Shown piece by piece: positions 45,014 to 55,848 of a stretch of DNA of 64,000 nucleotides; the first letter of the stretch is position 1, and the number at the start of each line of letters is the position of its first letter. The DNA lies in contig CM060471.1 in NCBI GenBank assembly GCA_030544235.1, positions 2,878,848-2,942,847 of the forward strand, read 5' to 3'. Position numbers and translations under genes: made by a program. Below the pieces are notes generated by a model, which ran no database searches, was not told the origin of the DNA, and saw only the letters and a list, made by a program, of their open reading frames with translations. This stretch comes from Lepturacanthus savala (Eukaryota; Chordata; Actinopteri; Scombriformes; Trichiuridae).

Positions 45014-46067
45014 CATACACAACAATGGTGGGAGTCAGGGGAACTTGGTCCATGTGTACTTCCCCTGCCAGGCATGTGTCCTCCACATAACAGAATAGGG
45101 TATCTTCCTTTTCATCAAAGTATGACAGCAGGAGCAATATCATATCTTTGAGGTCTTCAGAGCAACTACTCAGCTCTCCCATCATCACTTGATACTTTGT
45201 TAGAGCCTGTAGGAACTTCCTGCTCTTGTTCACACAAGCCGTTTTCATGTAGTTGAGGAGCCATTTTCCCTTCAGATCCAGATTCCATGTGAGAGCTTCT
45301 TTTTGGGTTTGTACATTGCCTCACATTATCTATCCTATTTTGCAGCTGCTTGACTAGAGAATGATACCCTGGCCCAATCACATCTCCCTCTATTATGTCC
45401 TGCAAAGACTTTGGATATTTTGCCACCATCCATTTAGCAACTTCTGTAGAGCTCCTTTTATTTATGCAAGACCTTTTTTGCATCATCTCAGAGACCACAA
45501 CAATCTCCCTTCTCATTCCTGGATTCCTGGAATTCCCTCTCTCCAATGACTGCATCAGGCCCTCTGGGAACTTTTTCCAGGGTATCATAAAGGTATCCAC
45601 CCAGTCTACATCAGGGCTTTGGCAGTTGTTGGAAGAGGTTGGGGATGAACTTCTGGGTGAAATTGACTTCAAGGAGGTCACAGGAGGTCCTGGTGAAGCA
45701 ACAGTAGATGAGTTGCTTGTTTCAGGAGTCAGGCCTGCAAACAAACACACAAACACAAATAAAGTGTTGAGGGCCCAAATGCGAATCCTTCCACATTCCC
45801 GATTAATCTCTTATGCAGGGTACTTTGAGCACTAGGTGCATCCTGTACTGCAAAATTTGACTTACATTCTCGCTTCCAAGCAGCAAGTAGTTTTCGGGCT
45901 TGAATGGGCCTCAGCGCTGACAGCAAATCACCTTCTTCAATAAACTGAAAGTCATCAGATGTCTCAAACCCAAGGGATTGTAAGTGCTCTTCTAGAATGT
46001 TTATACTCATCTCTGAAAGGTCAGGCAGGACCTCAGTTATGGCACTGCACAGAAATGTTTTCTCCAT
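45014..46067 (-). pseudogene. SAM-domain gene of a teleost multicopy family (SAMD3-like), broken
   Basis: First segment from ATG 46067: MEKTFLCSAITEVLPDLSE, then a sterile alpha motif with NILEEHLQSLGF, DLLSALRPIQARKLL and a basic end. An intron ending TTTGTTTGCAG leads at about 45733 into the second segment, with a Ser/Pro-rich linker and the block WKKFPEGLMQSLERG and VAKYPKSLQDIIEGDV. Near 45290 a large internal deletion with a frame change joins this to the later block KTACVNKSRKFLQALTKYQV, ending at a good splice donor (ATG|GTAAGA, exon end 45014). The final exon expected downstream is not found. The resemblance to SAMD3-like proteins that are abundant in fish genomes is from memory. It lies just downstream of, and on the same strand as, the C2H2 gene relic. 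Confidence 0.72.
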
Positions 46068-46344
46068 GTCAGACCTTTCAAGAAGAAAGAATGATATCAA
46101 GATGCAAGAAATTTACAATTAGTCACCAATGTACATATACAAATAAGAGGAACTTCTACTTTGAGTATAACTAAGTATTTATACTTTCTGTACATCTAAA
46201 TATGAAAAATTGTCACTTCTGAATGTCTCAAATAATATTTATCATCACCACAGTGACAAAGATCATGTTATGTCACCAATACACTGTTTCAACTTGAGCA
46301 TATTATGAGTGAGGATTTACTTTTTTTTACACTTTCATCTAAAA

Positions 46345-47623
46345 CAGGGGTGTCCAAAATTTTTGCAAAGGGGGCCAGATTTGGTGCATTAAAAATGTAG
46401 GGAGCCGACCTTGGCTGATGTTCTCTACATAGAACAACAATATATTTAAACAAATTTTAGCAAGCCATTCTGTGTTTCACATTTGCTTTTTTATTTCAAT
46501 TTCAACAATCTTAAACATGCCTTTTGGTTCATTTGAAACATGCATATAATATACAATTGAATATTAACTTAACTTTTTTTCCTTCACTGCAAATAAAAGA
46601 AAACTCCACAATGGAAGTGAATTACCGGGGGACTATTATTGGCGGCAAACCTGTAGTTTTTTATGTGAGCGAAGAAGAAAATGAGGAGGAATATGAAAAA
46701 CAATACAAGAAGGAACAAGTAAATAAAGTCAGTGTTTACTGTCGCTACATGACGGTACTTGTCAATGTGTTATAGTTAGGCCACGTAGCCCCATGTTTGA
46801 TATGAAGCTGTGCACTTCAATTGCATGAACATCTATAAAGAATACAATAACATAACTTTCTATGTGTTATTGTATTCTTTAAAATACTTTCTTTTGTTGC
46901 AGATCATAATGTATTGTCCTTTTAGCATCCTCTAGTTCAGCTTCATATCAAACCTGGGGCTACGTGGCCTAACTATAACACATTGACAAGTACAGTCACG
47001 TAGCGACAGAAAACACTGACTTTTTTTATTTACCTTGCTTCCGTTTTTCGTATTCCTACTTGTGGTAACTTCTCAAAACAAAAGACCACAAATGCTGATG
47101 TTGAATTTCACTTTTTATCGAGATATCCAAAAGCAATACATCCCTTCCAGTCCTGGGGAGAATGACAACTCACGCATGCGCAGAAACTTCACTCTTCTTC
47201 AGTAAACCTTCTTGCCACAATGATCACACAGCGGCACCCACTGAATAAACAATCAATTGCCCCCTAATTACCTCTGCTTCACAACACTCCTCTTCTTCGT
47301 ATTCTTCTTCTTCACTCACATAAAAAACTACAAGTCCACCACCAAAAATAGTCCCCAGTAACTCACTTCTGTTGTGGAGTTTTCTTTTATTTGCAGCAGC
47401 GTTTCTTATTTTTGCAACATTGTGTTTTTTATTTGCAGCTGCGTTTCTTTTTGTTTGCACCATTTCTTTTATTTGCAGCGGTGAGGGTTCCCAGCCACAA
47501 TGTATTAAGTCTACATGCGGGCCAGACGTTTTTGATTTTATGACAGAGGCTGCGGGCCGGATGGAATTCGACCGGGGCCTGGGGGCCGCATTTGGCCCCC
47601 GGGCCAGACTTTGGACATGTCTG
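46345..47623. mobile_element. hAT element 3 with palindromic core
   Basis: Ends CAGGGGTGTCCAAAAT (46345) and, inverted, CAGACATGTCCAAAGT (47623). Exact 8-bp duplication ATCTAAAA at 46337-46344 and 47624-47631. No transposase. It inserted between the C2H2 gene relic and the SAM-domain relic. Confidence 0.92.
46575..47490. repeat. Palindromic module inside hAT 3
   Basis: Left arm about 46588-46740 and right arm about 47261-47490 match the arms inside hAT 1, including tandem CTGCAAATAAAAG units at the outer right end (about 47395-47480). A nested perfect-looking palindrome lies in the centre: GTCAGTGTTTACTGTCGCTA...TTAGGCCACGTAGCCCC near 46728-46800 recurs inverted near 46945-47030, with an innermost pair AAAGAATACAATAACATA / TATGTGTTATTGTATTCTTT around 46860. 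Confidence 0.85.
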
Positions 47624-48262
47624 ATCTAAAAAGAGAAAACTGCTGTCACTGTCATTTTTCAAATAGCATTTCATATTTTGCTAAGAAGCACAGTGGTCAA
47701 GATCATGTTTATTTTGATAACAGTGTTTCAGCGGAATGACTTGGTGCCCATCAAAAATGTATGATGGTAATGGATACTAATCTACCAAGTCATTGATGTA
47801 AAGACATTGCAACCTTGATAGTCAGCTTTTGTATATATCCACCACAAAATACATAGCTGCATCATTGTGAATCAAAATAATGACAAGTTCTCTAAACTCG
47901 ATGGACTCATCATTTTTTGTCACAAGGAAATGTCCCTTTTTATATGATGTACCTTTGTACTGTATGTCTGAGGAAAGACTAGTATTGTGTTCTGAAAAGC
48001 CAAACTCTCTCACTGCATGTTTATTTGCATCGCTGTAAAGGCTGGGATAAAAAGTACAACTGTCTTCGACTTGCAGAAGCTGACCGCAGCCTGGCCCGAC
48101 TGAAAGATATGCTTGAAACATCTGATGTCTCTCGGATAAAGTTAGGCATATGTTTTTAAAGTTTTTAAATGCCTTGCACATCTCTTGAAGCAGCTATGTT
48201 TACTTTCAAATCGCAACGTCCATACCCTGTTCAAGTGGCCAAATGTCAATATTAGTGCCGGA

Positions 48263-51231
48263 TAGAGATGCACCGATTGCAAAATTCTTGGCCGATACCG
48301 ATTTCCGGTTTTTGAGGGGGTCTGACCTGCCAAAACCGATTTTTCCGATACCGATTTTCTATCTAAGAAATCATTATAATAATACGATAGACACCATATT
48401 TGCTTGGCTTGAGAATAAAACATCAAAAAAAAATAAGAAATAGTGAGTTTCAACAGTGAACAGATTTATTTAGAACCCCTGAGCAGATTTATTTAGAACA
48501 CTGACCATAACATTCAGTCCATATAACATAACATTCAGTCAATATAGGAAATAAAACTAAAATATTAAGACAAACAAAAGATAAAGTGCACCATGTGTAC
48601 TTGAAAACTGGTAAATAACATTTAGGCCTTTGATTTCTAAATAAAAAAAAATCAAAATAAGTGCAGGATTTCAGGCCTAGGATAAAATAAAGTGCACTAT
48701 ATGTTCTTTAATTGAAACTGGTTCTCATAACATATTTTTAACATTTGCATTTGAACTCTCTTGACATATCTAAATAAAAAAATAACATTGAAATAAACAG
48801 GTAGCTTTAAGTTGTGAACAAAGCTCTGTCCCACTCTCAGTACAATCACTTAACCATTAATGGCAGGTTCTTCTTCACGAAGAGAAGCATTTCTGCCTTC
48901 TCCCCAGAGAGCCTGTTTCTTTTCTCATCAATGACATTACTAGCCAAGCTAAACAAGCGCTCACTGTCAATGCTTGTGCATGGAGCAGAGAGGTAGGCTT
49001 GGGCAAGTGGGGCAGGTGCGGGGTAGTGTGTTTTGTTTTCATGCCAGTATTTTAGCACATCATTTACAGTTTCATCCTCAGATCTCTTGATGGGCAGCTC
49101 TGAAAGGTAACGATGTAACTGAACAGATGCAGGGCGGCCCAGCAGGTGTTCCTCCTCATTGCTAGCATTCTCCATCAGTATCTCATCATGCACAGAAAGC
49201 AGTAGGCTTGCCCTTTTGGTTGGAGGTGCGATGGCAGGTTCCTCAGGAGGCTGATCAGGTGTGGGTCTGGTGGCATTGGTGTCCACTCTGTCCAGCATGT
49301 TCAGAAGTAGCCTTTTCACTTCATTTTTTGTTTCTGCTGAGAAGTAGCAAGTTTTGTATCTGTAACAGACAACAGACAAAAGGAATTTTGTTTTTATTAC
49401 ACGGTCACATTAGCCAGACACTACATAAATATTGTGCACTCTGTACATACTGTACATAAGCAGGCACTAAAATGGCAATACAAATTATGTTTTGACAAAT
49501 CCATGCAAACATGAATCAAAAGCTTATGGACAAATGCTTATTGATTTCAGACTAGTAGTAATATTAGTTTATAGTAGCCCCCCTCCCTTTTCCCTCATTG
49601 TACATATGTTTCTGTGATTATTTTTATTTTTGTGTGTACTTTATGGGAAAGCTGAAATGTCAGTGTACCTGTATAAAAACAATAAAGTCTTTCTTTTCTT
49701 TTCTACTGGACTTATAAACATCGTTAGTAGAAAGTTTTTACTTGCCTAGGATCCATAGCAGTGGCCACAACGTACAGTGGATTCTTCTCGATGTCTGCAA
49801 ACCGTCTCTGCACCGCTTCCAACATAGTGTCCTTGGCAGTGCCCACACCACGGTCGGTGTCTGCTGCTCTCCCCAAAATGCGCTTAAGTGCAGTGATTTC
49901 AGGGATGACGGATGCAGCGGTGGCTGACGAGGAGCTAATCGTCTTTGTGAGTTCCTCAAAAGGTTGAAGGATGCTCAACACATTCTCAATTAACTCCCAC
50001 TGGTGTGTGGTGAATATGGTCGGCAGCTCGTGTTCTGTTGCGTATAAGCTCAAGGCGCGTTTTTGTTCCAACAGCGACTGCAACATATAAAACGTGCTGT
50101 TCCATCGTGTTGGAACGTCTTGTTGCAAGCGCTTCTTGGGTTGACCCAACTCCCCCTGGATAACGTGGAGTTTCGAGTAGGCTAGCGGTGAGTGTTTGAA
50201 GTGGGTGACTATTCTCCTGCCTGTTGCCACAGTGTCTGTGATTGCGCGTTGAGATTGCAGTCCCTCATTCACCGCTAACTGGAGTGTGTGTGCCATGCAC
50301 GGTAGACTGGGGAAGTTGCCATCATCCAGTGCCTTGGTCATATTCCGAGCGTTGTCACGTAACACGACATGAACCCTCTTCTTGTCGATGTTCCACTCCG
50401 CCAACATTTTTTCAAACTTGGCTCGTAAATTGTCCGCAGTGTGGGAACCAGGGCATTCTTCACAGTATAGCAGGACTTGCTGTAGCTCAAATTCATCATC
50501 CAGCCATTGAGCGGTCAGACTCAACATTGACATTAAGCTCACGTTAGAAGTCCAAATGTCCGTCGTGAAACTGATAGGAGATTTGGTTGCGTCGAGTAGC
50601 TTGTGTATATGGCTTGAAACATTTTCAAACAACTCTGGCAGCGCGGTATCAGAAAAGTAACGCCTACTTGGTAATTTGTACCGTGGACTCAAGTGTTTCA
50701 TCAGCCTGACGAAGCCTTTATCCTGCACTATGCTGAACGGCTGGTCGTCCAGTGCCATGAACTCCATTATTTTTCGAGTGGTGGCTTTAGACTTATCACT
50801 CGTGTCAAACATTGGGGCGACGGTGGGGTGTTGTTGCTGTGACTCAGGTACATCCCTCTTAGCAGCAGCCGCCGTACGGCACGTGTCTTTATATTTGCTA
50901 AACAAGCCCGGGTGCTTCTTTTCCAAGTGGCGTATTAAGTTGGTTGTTCCATAAGTCTTAGGCGCTGATCCTCCACGGCTTACTTTTGACTTACAATCGT
51001 TGCACTTAGCATGTTTCGGTTCTTCCTGGCACACGGTAAAGTATGTCCAGATCAACGACATCTTTGTTTTGCTTTGGTTCACTTTTGATCTGCCCGCGCT
51101 GCTGCGCATGCGTATCAGTGTGACCGGCCAAAAACCGGAAATGACGACAGTGACCGGCCGATCACCGATTGGGCCGATTTCATATAAAACCGGCCTTTTT
51201 GATCGGCAGCCGATTGACCGGTGCATCTCTA
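48263..51231 (-). mobile_element. hAT element 4, complete and possibly autonomous
   Basis: TIRs share TAGAGATGCACCG at both ends (48263 and, inverted, 51231), with GGCCGAT/ATCGGC-rich subterminal motifs. Exact 8-bp duplication GTGCCGGA at 48255-48262 and 51232-51239, lying inside the coding part of the C2H2 relic. Length 2,969 bp, normal for an autonomous hAT. It carries a transposase gene with no visible defect. Confidence 0.95.
48846..51061 (-). CDS. hAT transposase (ZBED1/Ac-like), two exons, 609 aa
   Basis: Cut-and-paste transposase. Exon 1 runs 51061-49746 and exon 2 runs 49359-48846 (stop TGA). The intron 49745-49360 has a GC donor in perfect context (AG|GCAAGT) and a CTGTTACAG acceptor. 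Removing it restores the conserved junction that reads MDPR-YKT. A BED zinc finger is at residues 5-50 (W5, C20, C23, H45, H50). The first catalytic Asp is in FTTDIWTS (D168). The CMAHTLQLAV and DVPTRWNST blocks follow, and the C-terminal hATC dimerisation region contains SIDSERLFSLASNVI and EKAEMLLFVKKN. No stop or frameshift was seen. The upstream open reading frame runs on into the host relic, so the Met at 51061 inside the element is the sensible start. Confidence 0.9.
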
Positions 51232-53350
51232 GTGCCGGATAATGACGCATGAAATGGTGTTTGGGTCTTAGTGGCGACTCAGGAAATAAACACTTTCTTG
51301 ATTCCAAATATTCTTGGATTATGATATCAAGATAGGCTACTTGGGACAATGAAATCTTTTGTGCACAAATTATGTCAACAATATCTTTAAGCTGCAGAGT
51401 TAACTGCCACACATCACGTTCTGGATTTTGCACTTTGTCACCTACTGACACAGGGAGCAACCTTAAGAAATTCCAGTTCTGGATAGCTTGACCTGAAAGT
51501 TGGAGCACTCAGAGTTGACAGCACATGGCTTTGTGAGAGCATCAGATCCTTTATACTTGAACTGCTTGATGTGACGGTTCAACACTGAATATGTAAACCA
51601 TTTCTTTTTCTTAATGAAATACTTCAAGTACAATGCAACATCATACGACACCCTCAAATATGTCATGGCCTAAACAAGGTGGGAAAGCAGGCTGGCAAAC
51701 ATGAAAATACTTAAAGAGCATTGAAGACAGAGTTTACCTTTATGCCTTTGCTGCCTTGTCCGTCTTCAGCTTGTAGAACTGAAGAATCATAGCTTTCAGG
51801 GGTGCGCTGTGGACCACAAACATTTGGGTCATCATTCTGAAACTCACTTTTTGTGATTTCACAGTATCTGCAAAAGTATTCAGAATGGCTAAAGTTTTCG
51901 GTAAACCCACCAATGCTATGTGACCCCAAATTGTCTCCAGCAATACAATACAGAACCCCTTTGACTGTTTCACCACCAACAGTTATTCCATTTTCCTCCA
52001 GAGGAAAAAACATTGGAGAAAACTTTAGCATTTCCGAACTGTTTCAAGTCACTTTCTGTACACAATAAGACAAGGGACATGTGATCTGTATTGGACCGCA
52101 CATGTGCAGGCAATTTTCTACAGAAAGATAGACTGCGAGAACTTTGTGTTTTTTCTTAGCTGAGCCAAGGGGATTCATAATTTCAAAGGCATCCTGGTAG
52201 AGAATTAATTTCAGGCATCCTGGATTTTCAATGAAAAACTGGTTGGACTTAAAGTTTTGACCATCACTTATGTCACAAAAGTCATATGAGTGTGTTTTGC
52301 TAGACTGATGTAACACTGAATTCTTCCATATATCTGATTATAGCAAGTTATTTACAGTTTGTGTTACAGGTACGTAGTAAGCAAACCTTTCTGTCATATT
52401 TTCATCATTTCCTAATTTTACTTTTTAGGCGCTATGTATTTGAACATTTTTTGGAAAGTCTGAGCCCTTGCGTATGTAGTTCTCAGAGGTCCCTGGTGAC
52501 AGGCAGAGACCAGATTTGAATCCTTTATGCAGTCACAGCATTTAGCAATTGCATCATCAGAAAGACACTTTCATTTTTCAAAAGTGAACGTAGTCTACTT
52601 AAAGTGTAATCCTGTCCCAAATCATGCACATTTAGCATCTCTTCAACAATTGTCTGTATTGTCAAAGCTGGAAGGAGCTGCCCTTGCAATTTTAAGTAGA
52701 ATAAACAGACATTCCTAAGAAAAGTCTCACTAAAATCTGGTGGCAATTCACTTCTTTCATTTGTTGTAGCACCATTTGAGCTCTGGGGAGTATCTTCACA
52801 TGCACTGACAGTGGAAGGCTGAGTAACTTTTTCCCTGTAAATGTCACTTATTCTATCCACTGAACATGCTCTGTGTTTTCTGGATATATGGGCAGTAAAT
52901 GACGATTTAACAGTGAATGTATTTTGACAACCTGTTACTGGACATGCCACAGGACACCCCTCATCTATATGCATTTTTAAGTGGGAAATAAGTTCTCTGA
53001 CTGAGTGAAATTGGCACTTACACAGCGGAATAGCACAAGTAAAATCTGCAAAAACGGCCCCAGCAGTAACCGAGGCTGCAGGTGTGTTGTGAACTCATAG
53101 AAATAACCTTTAAAAGCGGCATAAGTACAGAATGTCTGCTTGCAGTCGGTGCTAACACATTTGAAAAAGGGATGGGGTTCGTTTCTATGGATTTTACAAT
53201 GGAGCAAATAACCTCAATGTCTGTAATGTTTTGCTGCAAAAGTTGCAAGTAAGCATTTTTGGCAAGCCTCCAAATCCACTGCTTCACAACAGCATGAAAA
53301 GGGCGCACCTTACCTACATGCAGAATACATCCTCCACAGAGCAACTGCAA

Positions 53351-54259
53351 CTGGCTGATTAACCGACTAACCGACTAACCTTAACCAGCGGATGGAGAGA
53401 GCTAATGCAGAGCAGCTTTTAAAAAAACGGTAAAAGCAAAAAGCTAATGCTAACTGCAAGAGTTCAGTGAAAACCCCTAACCCACTCACTTATTTGACGT
53501 TATTATTACGAATGAAAAACACAATTTATCTCAATAACAGAAGCTTTTCATTTAAAGTTTGAGGATTAATTGTTATATTACCTGGGAAACAGATGCGTTC
53601 ACAGCTTGGTGTGGCGGCAGAGTAGCAGACGGAGCTCAGTCAGCAGCAAAGCCCGCTGTCCAATTAAAGAGTAGAAATAACCTCTGCTGGTTCGTGATTG
53701 GACGAACAATGTGCTCATCAATTTGAAATTCAACCTTTCACGAGCCGGTTAATCCACCGTTTCTGGTCAGGCTGTCATATAGAATGATTTCAAAACTTGG
53801 AATGTCGAGGCTCTTTTTTTCTTTTTTTCAATCTTTATTTAAATGACTAAGTATACAAATTCACTGAAAATGCAGACATTTGGCACACAACAGTAGAACA
53901 CAGAAAGAATAAGTGTTAAAGAGCAATCTGCAGGTTTTTCTTTTACTGGATTACACTTCATGTAAAATTATCCTGTGAAACCTTAATGTATGATAGTAGA
54001 TTAAAGTTAAATTAAGCAGCACCCTTAAAAATAGCTTTTTTCCCCCAACAATTTCATATTTCATATCACTACAGTAATCTGTAACATCTCCCAAAAAATA
54101 TGATTTTTTTTAACATATTCTTACTATCAAATTGTTGTATTTGGTTCAGAGTTTGACATTATAAAATTCTCACACAGCTAGGGTGTAAATTTAACTGTAT
54201 GGCAATGTTTTTTTATATTACAGTTTATCAGTGTTAAAACTACAGTAAATTACACACAG
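53351..54259. other. Upstream region of the C2H2 gene relic; candidate leader exon
   Basis: A GC-richer stretch (about 53582-53690) ends on the minus strand in TTTCCCAG|GTAATA, a good splice donor at 53582/53581, and could be the non-coding first exon of the C2H2 relic, with a promoter further right. 53800-54259 is AT-rich and unidentified. No terminal inverted repeat for the presumed two-gene element was found here. Confidence 0.4.
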
Positions 54260-54269
54260 CTTCATTGTT

Positions 54270-55590
54270 TTTGTATTGCCAGTTTTTTTATGTCATGATT
54301 TTGTGTGAGTTTTGAGTTTAGTTTTAAAGACAGGGAGAGAGTCGGTGTTATGGATGTGAGGTGGTAAAGAGTTCCAGAGACGGGGAGCAGAGCGACTGAA
54401 AGCTCTTCTCCCCGTGGTGCTGAGGTGAGCAGGGGGCACAGTGAGGTGGAGAGAGGAGGAGGTTCTGAGGGGGCGAGATGGAGTGGCAATGTAGAGCAGG
54501 TCAGATAAATATGGAGGGGCAAGGTTGTGGATGGCTTTGAAAGTATATAGAAGGATTTTGAATTGGATTCTGAGTGTGACCGGGGAGCCAGTGAAGTTGC
54601 TGTAGGATGGGGGTGATGATACGTGCAGCAGAGTTTTGAACCAAATGAAGTTTATGGAGAGACTTGTTAGGGAGACCGAAGAGGAGTGAGTTGCAGTAAT
54701 CCAGGCGGGAGGTGACGAGACTGTGAACAAGGATGGAGGTGGTGCTGGGAGAAAGGGAGGGACGGAGTCGGTTGATGTTGCGTAGGTGAAAATAGGCAGC
54801 CCGAGTGGTGTTATTGACGTGAGAATGAAATGATAAAGTGCTGTCAAGGATGACACCCAGACTCTTAACTTGAGGGGAGGAGGAGGAAACAAAGGAAGTG
54901 TCAATGGGTATGGGCAAACAGTCAGTTTTGGAAAGTGAAGATTTTGTGCCTACCAGAAGGATTTCTGTTTTTTCACTGTTTAATTTCAAGAAGTTGGAAG
55001 TGAACCAGGATTTAATTTCAGATAAGCAGGTGATGAGGGAAGAGAGTGGGAGTGTGGAGTTTGATTTACTGGAAAGGTAGAGCTGGGTGTCATCCGCGTA
55101 GCAGTGGTACTGGATATTGTGTTTACGGAAAATGGAGCCAAGGGGAAGGAGATAGGTGATAAAGAGAAGGGGCCCCAGGACAGAGCCCTGGGGCACACCT
55201 GTAGTGACTGGGGAGGGGTCAGACGTGAAGGACTTTAGCTGGATGTACTGCGTGCGGCCTGAGAGATAGGAGTGGAACCATTGAAGGGGGGTGTGGGTGA
55301 TGCCGATAGAGGAAAGTCTATGGAGGAGAATGGGGTGTGAGATGGTATCAAAGGCTGCACTAAGGTCAAGGAGGATGAGGATAGAAAGTGAACCGGAATC
55401 AGCTGCAGTGAGAAGGTCATTGGTTATTTTTATAAGTGCAGTTTCGGTGCTGTGGGGGGTGCGGAATCCAGATTGGAACGGGTCATAGAGGGAGTTTTGT
55501 GTTAAGTGAGTGTGTAACTGTGTGGCAACTATTTTTTCAAGGATTTGGGATATGAAAGGCAAGTTGGAAAGTTGGGGGAGGTGAGTGTTT
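54270..55590 (-). pseudogene. L2-type (Maui-like) LINE, 5'-truncated
   Basis: Minus-strand reverse transcriptase fragment starting inside the RT domain (HLPQLSNLPFISQILEK). It continues with FQSGFRTPHSTETALIKI, ILLDLSAAFDTISH, GVPQGSVLGPLLF, YADDTQLYLSS (the catalytic YADD) and KTEILLVGT. A one-base insertion near 54590 shifts the frame. The remaining part (LYTFKAIHNLAPPYLSDLL to LWNSLPPHI) reads through to a stop at about 54293. The apurinic endonuclease is missing. Typical dead-on-arrival copy from 3'-primed retrotransposition. Clade assignment is by motif resemblance. Confidence 0.9.
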
Positions 55591-55846
55591 TAGTTAAAAA
55601 TGCATTAAATCAGCTCAAAGTATGATTTTTTAAATAATTACTGTCTTGTTATGTATACCCTGGATTATGAAGACATCAGAAGTTGTTTGATATACATCAC
55701 AAGTTGAATGAGTGTTGAATTCACAAAAATTATCTAGTTCTAGCTACATTAACAGCATCTCATAAGAAACTAGACTAAATAACTAGCCTAATCATTCAAT
55801 TGACAAACATGAACAAAACAGATATCAGGTAAATTTTTAGGTGATA
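55591..55846. other. No gene recognised
   Basis: Short AT-rich spacer between the LINE and the next inverted-repeat element. Confidence 0.5.
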
Positions 55847-55848
55847 TA

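Larger units (their letters stand above)
47690..53350 (-). pseudogene. C2H2-finger gene of uncharacterised transposon-like family, broken
   Basis: Read on the minus strand from about 53350, the relic has degenerate and then good C2H2 fingers (CPVTGCQNTF...HISRKH, C-x4-C-x12-H-x4-H, near 52950). After a Ser-rich linker come conserved blocks: LILYQDAFEIMNPLGSAKKK (about 52200), GDNLGSHSIGGFTENF and FCRYC (about 51900), CLGHDIFEG (about 51670), AIQNWNFLRLLPV (about 51480), PKHHFMRHYPAL (at the hAT 4 insertion), RFESKHSCFKR (about 48200) and NDLVD...QVIPLKHC near 47720. At least five frameshifts or stops and one internal deletion break it. hAT 4 splits it. I recall this block order from anonymous multicopy proteins of fish and invertebrates that look like DNA-transposon proteins. 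A link to CACTA/TNP2-type transposases is a guess. Confidence 0.7.

Noticed and set aside
49724..51508. Single 594-codon frame read as one fusion protein
   Set aside because: It joins host relic sequence to the hAT transposase across the hAT end and reads through the GC donor; the real transposase starts at 51061 and is spliced.
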